Source of the DNA: Elusimicrobiota bacterium
GTDB taxonomy: Bacteria > Elusimicrobiota > Elusimicrobia > FEN-1173
Reading direction: 5' to 3'
Length of the DNA: 64,000 nucleotides
Assembly: GCA_016721625.1 (NCBI GenBank)
Contig: JADKHR010000001.1
Span: forward strand, 2,046,001-2,110,000
Every line of letters starts with the position of its first letter. Position 1 is the stretch's first letter. The translations under genes were made by a program, and so were the position numbers. Positions 1-7,245 of the stretch are shown in pieces. The notes beneath the pieces are model-generated. The model saw only the letters and a program-made list of their open reading frames with translations. It was not told where the DNA came from and ran no database searches.

Positions 1-717
1 GAGATCGTTTTGAACACCGCCGCTTTTAACCGGACCGAACTTTGCGAGAAAGATCCGGTTCCCGCTTTCGCCGTCAACACGCTCGCCCCCCGGGCCCTGG
101 CCTCCCTGTGCGCCGGCCTGGGCGCCCGGCTGGTTCATTTCTCCACCGACTTTGTTTTTGACGGGAAAAAGGGCGCCCCCTACGTGGAGACGGACCCGCC
201 CAACCCGATGACCGTCTACGCCCTGTCTAAATACGGGGGGGAACGGTTTGTCCTGGCGGCGTCAGAGACTAATATGGTGTGTCGCACGGCGGGGTTGTAC
301 GGGGTGACGGGATCCCGCTCTAAAGGAGGGAATTTTGTTCAGACCGTGCTCTCCCGGGCCCGGAACGGAGAGACGCTCCGCGTGGTCGACGACATCGTGA
401 TGTCTCCCACCTACGCCCGGGACTTGGCTGAGAAAGTCTGGGAACTGTTGGACAGGAAAGTCCCCGGCGGGACCTATCATCTGACCAACGGAGGCGGGTG
501 CACCTGGTTCCAATTCGCCCAAGCCGTTCTGGAAACCGCGGGACTCTCCGCCCCCCTCGCTCCAATCTCCTCCGCCCAATGGAGCGGCTCCATGCGGCGG
601 TCTCCCGATACGCGTTTGGTCTCTGAACGATTGCTTGCCCTGGGGATCCGCCCGCTTCGCCCTTGGCGGGAAGCTCTCGCGGCCTACTTCGCCCAAAACC
701 CCCTTCGCCCCGCCTGA
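1..717 (+). CDS. rmlD: dTDP-4-dehydrorhamnose reductase, 5' end missing
   Basis: This NAD(P)H-dependent short-chain reductase family makes dTDP-L-rhamnose in the last step of rhamnose-donor synthesis, for LPS or other surface glycans. The reading frame is open from the first base of the window, so the Rossmann glycine motif and start codon lie upstream. About 238 residues are visible. They open with the family's VLNTAAFNRTELCEKDP stretch (compare the usual INxAAYTxVDxAE), followed by STDFVFDG, the catalytic Tyr-x3-Lys in YALSKYGGE, and the substrate-side MSPTYARDLA segment. The tail of about 55 residues is less conserved. No other rml gene lies downstream, so the rest of the pathway must be upstream or elsewhere. 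The family call is secure; sugar specificity is inferred. Confidence 0.85.
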   Translation, partial: EIVLNTAAFNRTELCEKDPVPAFAVNTLAPRALASLCAGLGARLVHFSTDFVFDGKKGAPYVETDPPNPMTVYALSKYGGERFVLAASETNMVCRTAGLYGVTGSRSKGGNFVQTVLSRARNGETLRVVDDIVMSPTYARDLAEKVWELLDRKVPGGTYHLTNGGGCTWFQFAQAVLETAGLSAPLAPISSAQWSGSMRRSPDTRLVSERLLALGIRPLRPWREALAAYFAQNPLRPA

Positions 718-869
718 CACCGCTCTCTTCCCCGGCGTCTCTTCACCCGGATTCCCGCTTGGGCGCAACGACCGGCCTCCCAAGAGGGAAAATCGCTTCA
801 GAGGGCTAAAGAGACACGAGACACTCCATGTATTGGGAGACACACAATACCCTTGCGGCGCTTTCCTTA

Positions 870-889
870 AAGTGCCCGCGCGGGCACTT
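870..889. promoter_or_regulatory. 20-base perfect palindrome, possible operator or hairpin
   Basis: The sequence is AAGTGCCCGCGCGGGCACTT, which equals its own reverse complement. It lies 1 base before a direct repeat and about 140 bases before the secreted-protein gene. There is no T-run after it, so it is not a classical terminator. A dimeric repressor site or an mRNA hairpin ending the rmlD transcript are both possible. Confidence 0.4.
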
Positions 890-890
890 A

Positions 891-947
891 AATGTTACAA
901 TAATGTTACATTTTCTTCTCCCTTTCTTCGCTCTTCCGTTCTACAAT
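891..947 (+). promoter_or_regulatory. Direct repeat plus candidate -10 box upstream of the surface operon
   Basis: AATGTTACA occurs at 891-899 and again at 902-910, an 11-base period close to one helical turn, as seen in tandem half-sites of response regulators. A TACAAT -10-like box lies at 942-947 with no good -35 hexamer, which is what an activator-dependent promoter would look like. The transcription start would be near 954, leaving a leader of about 75 bases. Confidence 0.35.
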
Positions 948-1029
948 ATACCCATCAGTTCGCCCCCAATGTCGCGGGCCCACCTTCGCGGCTTCCGGGC
1001 ACACACTTGATCCTTCAGGAGGAAGTCCA

Positions 1030-1827
1030 ATGAAGCGAATCGTAACCCTGGGCGCCGCGGTCCTCGCCGTCGCCTTTTCCGTCAGCATTGCCCGCGCCGC
1101 CGAAACCACGGTTGGCACAAATGATGTCACCGTCGGAGCTAAAGTGCTTGGCGCCAGCGCGTTGTACACCGATGTAAAGCTCATTGCCGATAACACGGAT
1201 CCGGGATCGCGGGTGCTTCGGTTCGGCGACATCGCCGCGGGCGCGTCGGCCTGGAGCAATAAACCCCTCGAATACGTGCAGATCACCGTCGATGACAACC
1301 ATGTCAGCGCGGATGGGAAAGGCTGGCGTCTGAGAACCTACACCAACAATTTCCCAGCCCTGAACCTAGGGGACGCTGACCAAGTCAAGCAAACGACGAC
1401 GACTTGGGGCTACAACTTCGGCGGTTTGAAAGGCGATGTCAACTCAGCGAAAGCCGCCATGGGCTGGTGGGCGAGCACCTCCACTGTCGTCGGCGGTCCC
1501 GTCATTGGAAACCCCGAACAGGGACTAACCAACGGATTCACCTTCCTGAAGGACGGTAAGGATTTTGACGATCCCTCAACGGTTGAAATCGTCGGTGGGG
1601 TAAACAAAAAAGACGAGAGCTTCACGGCTTCCGACGCGGCAGGATATTGCAACGTCGCCTTCGGTTCGCCTTCCTTCACCCGCGTCGTCAAACCGGCCAC
1701 GGCCGACGGCAACCTGCCCACGCTCACGCCCACGACGCCCTTCTACTACTATGTCGGGGCGAACTTCAATGGCGCCGCGAAAGCCACCTACGATACCAAG
1801 ATCATGTTTGATCTGATCGAGCAATAA
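1030..1827 (+). CDS. Secreted beta-rich protein of unknown family, first gene of the surface operon
   Basis: The 265-residue product starts with a clear Sec signal peptide (MKRIVTLGAAVLAVAFSVSIARA, about residues 1-23). The mature part is Thr/Ser/Gly/Asn-rich, has a single Cys, and ends in an alternating strand (KIMFDLIEQ), as pilin-like or beta-sandwich surface proteins do. It has the strongest ribosome site in the cluster (AGGAGGA, 6 bases before ATG). A stable hairpin follows its stop codon, which would favour this cistron over the genes behind it. I do not recognise the family. Two PapD-like proteins downstream suggest it is the major exported subunit of a surface structure; that role is inference. 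A simple periplasmic or S-layer-type protein is also possible. Confidence 0.75.
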   Translation: MKRIVTLGAAVLAVAFSVSIARAAETTVGTNDVTVGAKVLGASALYTDVKLIADNTDPGSRVLRFGDIAAGASAWSNKPLEYVQITVDDNHVSADGKGWRLRTYTNNFPALNLGDADQVKQTTTTWGYNFGGLKGDVNSAKAAMGWWASTSTVVGGPVIGNPEQGLTNGFTFLKDGKDFDDPSTVEIVGGVNKKDESFTASDAAGYCNVAFGSPSFTRVVKPATADGNLPTLTPTTPFYYYVGANFNGAAKATYDTKIMFDLIEQ

Positions 1828-1838
1828 TATCCCGAACG

Positions 1839-1871
1839 TCCCCGCCGGGAGGTCGATCCTCCCGGCGGGGA
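1839..1871 (+). promoter_or_regulatory. 14-bp intercistronic hairpin without a U-tract
   Basis: A 14-bp stem (1839-1852 with 1858-1871, loop TCGAT) lies 11 bases after the stop of the secreted-protein gene and 15 bases before the next start. The right arm runs into a G-run (1872-1878) that also serves as ribosome site for the next gene. With no T-run it is more likely an mRNA-stabilising or attenuating element than a full terminator. Confidence 0.6.
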
Positions 1872-1886
1872 GGGGGGGGATTATCC

Positions 1887-2702
1887 ATGCGCTTGTTGTG
1901 GATCATCGGTTCATTTCTCCTGCTGGCGCCCCTGGGCCGGGCGTCTTCCTTTGTCGCCGTCTCCCCCAGCGTGATCGAGTTCTCCCTCGCTCCCGGGAAA
2001 AAGGCGAAGGGGCGGATCCAAATTCAAAACCCTTTGTCCGAGCCCGCCGTGATCACGGTGTCCGTGAGTGACGGCTGGCGGCAAGAAACCGGGAGTTCCA
2101 CCCTTCCTCCTGAAAAATGGCTCAAGTTCAAAATCCCAAAGAATTTAATTTTACCCCCCCTTGGAAAAACAACCCTCTTTTATAGAGTTCACGTCCCCAA
2201 GGATTTCACGGGGGAGACCATGGCGCATCTCATGTTCCGAATGCCACCCCAGAAACAAAACCAGGCAGGAATGAGCATTCAAATGGGCCATGCGATCCCT
2301 CTTTATTTAATCGCCCGGGGGCACGAAAAGGTGGATCTGTCTTTTAGCAAGATATCGGCTTCTTCTTTAGAAAACCATGGACTGGAATTCATCGTCACGC
2401 TCATTTCGACCGGGAATGTTCATGTGCGCCCCCGCGGCGATATCCTTCTTTCCAATGCCGACGGATTGGAACTGGAGCGGATTGCGATCGAGAACGGTCC
2501 GCCGATATTGCCCAACACCACAAAGCAATTTTTTGCCCGTAGCCGGTTGAATCGATGGGTTCCGGGAAATTACCAGGCCCATCTTGATTTGAGTTATCGG
2601 ATCATCGGCGCCGAGCTGAAAACCCTTTCGGGGGATTTCGAAGTGGGGATCACGTCAGCGGGGATCCGGGTGGTTCCGCAGGGTGCGGTTCCCGGTCTTT
2701 AG
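1887..2702 (+). CDS. Exported PapD-like chaperone / Ig-fold protein
   Basis: The 271-residue product has a signal peptide (MRLLWIIGSFLLLAPLGRAS). A region like the N-terminal domain of fimbrial chaperones follows: VSPSVIEFSLAPGKKAKGRI is a typical G1/A-strand opening, then a stretch on hydrophobic strands ending in LFYRVHVPKDFTGE. The second half (about residues 150-255) is another Ig-like sandwich with SFSKISASS and GNVHVRPRGDILL, close in style to COG1470/COG3121 proteins. Classical usher-dependent chaperones are about 230 residues. The gene follows the main secreted protein and overlaps the next, related gene by 20 bases. I infer a periplasmic role in folding or stabilising the secreted subunit; a structural surface protein is the alternative. 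Confidence 0.65.
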   Translation: MRLLWIIGSFLLLAPLGRASSFVAVSPSVIEFSLAPGKKAKGRIQIQNPLSEPAVITVSVSDGWRQETGSSTLPPEKWLKFKIPKNLILPPLGKTTLFYRVHVPKDFTGETMAHLMFRMPPQKQNQAGMSIQMGHAIPLYLIARGHEKVDLSFSKISASSLENHGLEFIVTLISTGNVHVRPRGDILLSNADGLELERIAIENGPPILPNTTKQFFARSRLNRWVPGNYQAHLDLSYRIIGAELKTLSGDFEVGITSAGIRVVPQGAVPGL

Positions 2703-3411
2703 ATGTTTTTGGATTCGGCTCTTTTTACTGTGCCTGCCCGCAAGGGGAGGCGCCTTGGATGTGACGCCCGAGATGTTGTTCTTTCGCGCACCGCCGGGGA
2801 AAAAAGCGAAGGTGGACCTGACTTTATATAACGACGACCGGGTGCCCGTTCAGGCCCATATTAGCCTGCGTGGGGACGAAGGGAAGACCCCCTGGTTGAG
2901 GGTCCCGGCGCAGGCCATTTCCCTTTCGCCAGGGGAACGACGGCGGGTCACGCTCCGAGCCCGGGCTCCCCGCGGGGAGGGAGAACGGACCGTGGAGGTG
3001 GTGGTCTCGATGCCGGGACCGATGGACAGCGAGGTTCGAATCGTGCGCCGTGCGACGTTGATCATGACCGGCACCGAGCGTTACGCGGTCGAGGTGGGTT
3101 CGGTCGCGGTTCGGGTCCAGAACGACGGCGCCGAGGTGACTGCGGATTGTCGGAACACCGGCAACATGCGTGTTCGGTGGATGGCGGGGGTCGACTTGAC
3201 GATGGCGGAGGGAGAACCAGCGACCGTTTTTCAAGAAGGCGTCACGGGGCCTTTGGATCCGGGCGAAACAGGGCAAGCGCATGTGACGGTTCCTTTGAGG
3301 GGAAGGGCGTGGACGGGGCATGGAACCGTGCGGATTTTTTTTCGTGAAGGACCGGGGGGGACGTTGCAGGTGATCAAGACATTTGGTCCAATGGAGCGGA
3401 GCGTTCAATGA
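2683..3411 (+). CDS. Second exported PapD-like / Ig-fold protein
   Basis: The 242-residue product is distantly similar in layout to the preceding gene. A signal peptide (FRCFWIRLFLLCLPARGGA) is followed by LDVTPEMLFFRAPPGKKAKV, which parallels the VSPSVIEFSLAPGKKAK of its neighbour, then a Pro/Arg-rich strand region and a C-terminal Ig-like half with NTGNMRVRW. I chose GTG 2683 because it gives the full signal peptide; the ATG at 2703 is in another frame. The start lies inside the preceding gene and the stop overlaps the next start (ATGA), so translation is probably coupled. The pair looks like an old duplication. Function is inferred: a second chaperone or a minor structural component. Confidence 0.6.
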   Translation: MRFPVFRCFWIRLFLLCLPARGGALDVTPEMLFFRAPPGKKAKVDLTLYNDDRVPVQAHISLRGDEGKTPWLRVPAQAISLSPGERRRVTLRARAPRGEGERTVEVVVSMPGPMDSEVRIVRRATLIMTGTERYAVEVGSVAVRVQNDGAEVTADCRNTGNMRVRWMAGVDLTMAEGEPATVFQEGVTGPLDPGETGQAHVTVPLRGRAWTGHGTVRIFFREGPGGTLQVIKTFGPMERSVQ

Positions 3412-5024
3412 ACAGGGGTTTGGGGTTCGGGAAATGGGATCAACCACGGAGGGCCGCGGCTTCCGCCGTCGTGGCGGTGGGGCTTTTGACTCTCCCCGCC
3501 CATTCCGTGACTCTGCAGATTCGCGACGTCGTCACGGACGAGGTCCAGACCAACACGGGTTTGACTTTCGGGGGTCTTCCCAGCGCAAAAACGCACCACA
3601 CGGCCCGCCAGTATCTCGATATCGGACACCCGGACTCTCCCTATCGGCGGGTCTATTTATACACGAACAACACCAAGGCCTACAATAAAACCGAGGCCGG
3701 ACTTGTGAGCGACAAGGCCCGACCGCCCTTGCCACTGTTTTTCAAGAATTTTCCTTCAAAACCCAATGTTGTCGACGGCACATTCAGTCCCGCTAGCGAA
3801 TCCACTTGGACGGAAATGATTGAACAAGGCGACCCGGGCTTCGACTCCGATAAGCCGCTGAACGCCCTCTTGACGCCCACCGGCGGGAAATCCCTTGTGT
3901 ATCTGGGCGTCACCGTTGCGCCCAGTACCCTCCGTGGGGATTACCAAGGGAAAATGGTGTTGGAAGAGTCGAGCACGGTGCCCGACATCGTGGGGCCCGG
4001 CATCGAACATACGCCGTTTAACGACGTGGTGTTGATCGACATCCCCATCGGGGTCGGCGCTGTTCTTTATGAGGAACCACCCACCGTTCCCGTGGGAACG
4101 TTGCATTTCCGCCTCGCCGGAGACCCGGTTTTTCAAACCGCGTCGGCGGGGTTAACGTTGGATCCGAAGAATCCCATGCGGTACATTTTTGACGCCGCCT
4201 TGCCGGCGGGGATCGTCGCCCCCGGCGTTTTGGAATACTATTTCACCGCCCTCGATGAATATCAAAATGAGTCCCGCCTGCCGCCGGTGGAAGGCGATTA
4301 TTATCGGGCCAACCTCGTTCCCGAGTTCGGAACCGTGACGCGGTCCATGACCAGCGCCGGCGGCCGGGTGGATGTCGCCGTGGGCGATCCTCGGCGGCCC
4401 GGTTTCTCTCTCTCGGTTCCCGCGGGGACAACCCTCCAAAGCATCTCGGTGTCCCAGAAAGATCCATCTCTGATCCCGACGTTCAAATCCTTGGACCCGG
4501 TCAGTGCTTTTGAGGTGGGGCCCAGCGGAACCCGGTTCAGTCGCGTGGCGACGTTGACGATTCCCTATTTGGACGAGGACGACGACGGCTTGGTGGACGG
4601 GACGGGGGCGGACGAAAAACTTCTTCGGATCTATTGGTTTGACGGAATCGAGTGGCGAGTTGTGGGGGGAAGCGTGGATGTCGTGAACAACCTGGTGAGC
4701 GCCTCCATCAGCCATTTCAGTGTGTTTGGGTTGTTCCCCGCGGGCGGGCCGGTGACGGCCGAATCCGTCCGGCCAAAGGAAAAGATCTTCACCCCGAACG
4801 GGGATGGCGTGTGGGACGCGGCCGTCTTCAACATCAATGTCGGGGATGGTCCCATTGAAATCCAAATATTTAATGTCCGGGGTGAACGGGTCCGGCTGAT
4901 CACGAACGTTCCGGAATGGGACGGCCGGGACGACGACGGGAAAGTGGTCGAAAACGGTACCTACGTATATCGCCTGACCGGCCAGGGGTTGACCGTGACC
5001 GGCATGATCGCTGTGGCGCGGTGA
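3408..5024 (+). CDS. Large secreted protein with a C-terminal FlgD-like Ig domain
   Basis: The 538-residue product has a signal peptide in the first 30-35 residues (AAASAVVAVGLLTLPAHS). A long beta-rich region follows, including a Ca-binding-like acidic turn (YLDEDDDGLVDGTGADEK, about residues 388-405). The C-terminal module of about 75 residues starts at KIFTPNGDGVWDAAVF and continues with IQIFNVRGERV, EWDGRDDDGKVVENGTYVY and MIAVAR. That is the FlgD-type Ig-like fold also found at the ends of type IX and other surface-exported proteins. It overlaps the upstream gene by 4 bases and precedes a PorV-like barrel. PorV in Bacteroidetes works with secreted proteins carrying C-terminal Ig tails, so an export or anchoring partnership is a reasonable inference. 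Confidence 0.65.
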   Translation: MNRGLGFGKWDQPRRAAASAVVAVGLLTLPAHSVTLQIRDVVTDEVQTNTGLTFGGLPSAKTHHTARQYLDIGHPDSPYRRVYLYTNNTKAYNKTEAGLVSDKARPPLPLFFKNFPSKPNVVDGTFSPASESTWTEMIEQGDPGFDSDKPLNALLTPTGGKSLVYLGVTVAPSTLRGDYQGKMVLEESSTVPDIVGPGIEHTPFNDVVLIDIPIGVGAVLYEEPPTVPVGTLHFRLAGDPVFQTASAGLTLDPKNPMRYIFDAALPAGIVAPGVLEYYFTALDEYQNESRLPPVEGDYYRANLVPEFGTVTRSMTSAGGRVDVAVGDPRRPGFSLSVPAGTTLQSISVSQKDPSLIPTFKSLDPVSAFEVGPSGTRFSRVATLTIPYLDEDDDGLVDGTGADEKLLRIYWFDGIEWRVVGGSVDVVNNLVSASISHFSVFGLFPAGGPVTAESVRPKEKIFTPNGDGVWDAAVFNINVGDGPIEIQIFNVRGERVRLITNVPEWDGRDDDGKVVENGTYVYRLTGQGLTVTGMIAVAR

Positions 5025-5031
5025 GGAACCT

Positions 5032-5952
5032 ATGACATTCATCCGAATTCGAGCTTTGCTTAGCGCGGTCGGGTTGACCCTGGGGACCCTTTCCGTTCGG
5101 GCGGCGTTTGAAGATCCGCTTTGGTCCGCCCGCTCGGCGGCTTTGGGCGGCGCGTTCACTACCGTGGGCGACGATCCAACGGCCGCGTTTTACAATCCCG
5201 CCGCGGCCGCTTCTGTCCGACCGCGGGGCGCGAATTTCGGTTACGCACAACTTTTTACTGGGGTCGACGAGGTCGATTTGTCCATGAACCAGTTGGCCTA
5301 TGTACACCCCCTGCCCGCCAAGACGATCATGGCCCTCGGATGGGGGAGCGTGGTGGCCGGAAGCCTGCGCCGGGAGGACACCGTGGTCCTGAGCGCCGCC
5401 CAACGTTACGACGACGTTCCGGGGGTTGGGTCCTTTTCGGCGGGGTTGTCCCTCCGGTATCTCTCGCAAAAATATACCTTGGACTCGCGGAGCGCGTCCG
5501 ATCCGGTGTTTAAAGACGGTGCCGGCCAGGACGCGGTGGCCATTGACCTCCACGCCCATCTCCCCAACATGGATTTCCTTCTTCCGGGTTTGTCGGCCGG
5601 ACTTTCGCTCCGGTCCCTGAACCAGCCCAACGTGGGTCTGGGGGAAACCCAACGCCTGCCTTTTGAGGCCGCCCTGGGCGCCCGGTACGATTGGAAAAAT
5701 TGGTCCACGCCCTTGGATTTCGTTTTCCGAGAAGGAACCCTGACCCCCCAGCTGGGAGTGGAGGGGCGGTTCGTCGAAAATCGTCTGGCGGCCCGGCTCG
5801 GCACCGACACCCACCAGGTGGGCGCCGGTCTGGGCTACCGCCACGCCATGGGGAAAACAACGCATCTCTCCGTGGATTACACCTTCATGTGGCCGCTGGA
5901 AGTGGAGTCGACGTCCGGGTCCCATCGGGCCACGATCGGGTTGGAATTCTGA
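5032..5952 (+). CDS. PorV/UPF0164-like outer-membrane beta-barrel
   Basis: The 306-residue product has a signal peptide (residues 1-24, ending SVRAAF). The hallmark N-terminus of the PorV/PorQ/UPF0164 group follows: SARSAALGGAFTTVGDDPTA then FYNPAAAA. After that come repeated amphipathic strands, ending in HRATIGLEF with a terminal Phe as expected for a BAM-inserted barrel. In type IX secretion PorV shuttles cargo at the outer membrane; UPF0164 members outside Bacteroidetes are poorly studied. The gene sits 7 bases after the FlgD-tail protein and shares one base with the next gene. The family call is fairly firm, the role as assembly partner is inferred. A FadL-like transporter is the main alternative. 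Confidence 0.7.
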   Translation: MTFIRIRALLSAVGLTLGTLSVRAAFEDPLWSARSAALGGAFTTVGDDPTAAFYNPAAAASVRPRGANFGYAQLFTGVDEVDLSMNQLAYVHPLPAKTIMALGWGSVVAGSLRREDTVVLSAAQRYDDVPGVGSFSAGLSLRYLSQKYTLDSRSASDPVFKDGAGQDAVAIDLHAHLPNMDFLLPGLSAGLSLRSLNQPNVGLGETQRLPFEAALGARYDWKNWSTPLDFVFREGTLTPQLGVEGRFVENRLAARLGTDTHQVGAGLGYRHAMGKTTHLSVDYTFMWPLEVESTSGSHRATIGLEF

Positions 5953-7157
5953 TGATGCGCCGCGCCGGGATGGTCGCGCTGTCCTTCCTCGCCGCCTGGG
6001 TTACGCCCTCGGCTCGCGCCGGAGTGGCGGTGGTCAACGATGTGTCCGCCCAGGCCAAAGTGCTGGGGATGAATTGGGACGTCGACAATTACAACGACGC
6101 CGACAGCAATACTTTGAACGGGGCCATCTCGGGGCCCATGCCCGACGCCAGTATTGTGGCGACCTACGATACCGGAATTTTCAACGGCCCTTCCGGCGCG
6201 TCCTTGAAGTTGGCCTCCACACTTTCCACCTCGGGTGGCTGGAACGGTTACTGGATTAAATTGGCACCGCAGGTCTTGGGCGCCGACAAGCCGGTGGACC
6301 TCTCCGATTTCACCCATGTGGTGTTTTTTGTCCGCGGAGCCCTTGGCGGGGTCGAACACCTTAAAATTCAATTGACCAACGCGAGCGGCACTGCGGCGCG
6401 GAAAACCGCCATTCTGTTCGTCAACGACTATCTGGACGGTGGAATTACATCGGGGTGGTCGGAGGTGCGGATTCCTGTCCGGGCCTTCGCCAACCTCGAC
6501 TCTTTCGCCAATGTCACCCAGCTGGAATTCCTGTTCGACAAGACCTACGCGATAGGATCAGCCTTCGCCCAAGACAGCACCGTTTACATCGACGACATCG
6601 CTTTCAAGGACCTCTCCGCGGACCCGACGGCGCCCCGTCTGCGGATCGACCATTTCGGGGACATGGACGAACGCGACGCTCTGGGCGGGAAGATCGGAAT
6701 CGTTGGCGCGCCGATCAGCGCCGGGCTCAGCTTTCCGGCGCAGGATGTCGGCGTCGGCCGCATGTTTCGGGTCGCCTATGACGTGAGCACCGCTGTCGGA
6801 AGAACAAACGACGCCGGATATCTCTTTCATTTCGGGGGCGGCGCGGACGGATATCTCGCGGTGCCGGTGAATGCTTCGTCATACAGAAAAATCAAGTTTC
6901 GGGCCCGGGCCGAAGGCGGCACGAATCCCGGAAAATTTAGTTTCATCTTGACGTCCAACGCGCCCGCCGGGTCCATCGGCGACACGATTTTGGGTCTCAC
7001 CGACACATGGCAAGATTTCGAAATTAACCTGAACGGTTTCCTGCCGGCCCAGCTGGACAAAGCCTCGATCAAGTCCTTTGAACTCCTCTTTGAACGCGCC
7101 AAGGTGAATACCCCGACCGGCGTCGTGTATTTCGACAACATCGAATTTTCCAATTAA
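5952..7157 (+). CDS. Secreted protein with two CBM11/CIA30-like jelly rolls
   Basis: The product is 401 residues. I start at ATG 5952, which shares a base with the preceding TGA; the open frame further upstream lies inside the barrel gene. A signal peptide (MMRRAGMVALSFLAAWVTPSARA) leads into two similar domains. Residues of about 30-220 contain GYWIKLAPQVLG-type strands and end in VYIDDIAFKD; about 225-401 contain YRKIKFRARAEGGTN and end in VVYFDNIEF. The repeated (Y/F)(I/F)D(D/N)I ending is typical of CBM11/CIA30-like galactose-binding folds. The protein may bind glycans or cell-wall material for the surface system. It is the last gene of the run; no clear terminator follows. Confidence 0.6.
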   Translation: MMRRAGMVALSFLAAWVTPSARAGVAVVNDVSAQAKVLGMNWDVDNYNDADSNTLNGAISGPMPDASIVATYDTGIFNGPSGASLKLASTLSTSGGWNGYWIKLAPQVLGADKPVDLSDFTHVVFFVRGALGGVEHLKIQLTNASGTAARKTAILFVNDYLDGGITSGWSEVRIPVRAFANLDSFANVTQLEFLFDKTYAIGSAFAQDSTVYIDDIAFKDLSADPTAPRLRIDHFGDMDERDALGGKIGIVGAPISAGLSFPAQDVGVGRMFRVAYDVSTAVGRTNDAGYLFHFGGGADGYLAVPVNASSYRKIKFRARAEGGTNPGKFSFILTSNAPAGSIGDTILGLTDTWQDFEINLNGFLPAQLDKASIKSFELLFERAKVNTPTGVVYFDNIEFSN

Positions 7158-7186
7158 CTTCTTCTTCTCTCATTAATTCATTTTTT

Positions 7187-7235
7187 TACCGGGAATCCCG
7201 GCGTATTGACTTTCACCCTGGATTCCCGGTAGAAT
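7187..7235 (+). promoter_or_regulatory. Promoter with a 12-bp inverted repeat (operator-like) for the GHKL/STAS pair
   Basis: A -35 box TTGACT (7206-7211), an 18-base spacer and a -10 box TAGAAT (7230-7235) form a good sigma-70 promoter. TACCGGGAATCC (7187-7198) and its exact reverse complement (7220-7231) flank the -35 box and reach into the -10 box. A repressor bound there would occlude RNA polymerase. Transcription should begin about 7242, only some 4 bases before the ATG. Confidence 0.65.
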
Positions 7236-7245
7236 ATGGTCAGGC

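Larger units (their letters stand above)
718..1029 (+). other. 312-base intergenic leader upstream of the surface-protein operon
   Basis: I see no convincing gene here. A 60-codon open frame (828-1010) has no ribosome site and no recognisable motif. The stretch holds a 20-base perfect palindrome (870-889), a 9-base direct repeat (891-910), a candidate -10 box (942-947) and a strong ribosome site (AGGAGGA, 1017-1023) for the next gene. No U-tract terminator for rmlD is visible. Confidence 0.5.

Noticed and set aside
828..1010. 60-codon frame upstream of the surface cluster
   Set aside because: No ribosome site, no conserved motif, and it crosses the palindrome, direct repeat and putative -10 box.
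1839..1871. Intercistronic hairpin as a full terminator
   Set aside because: A G-run follows instead of a T-run and the downstream genes have no promoter of their own, so complete termination is unlikely.
5691..5951. Upstream extension of the jelly-roll protein
   Set aside because: The extension lies inside the PorV-like gene in another frame; ATG 5952 gives a proper signal peptide.
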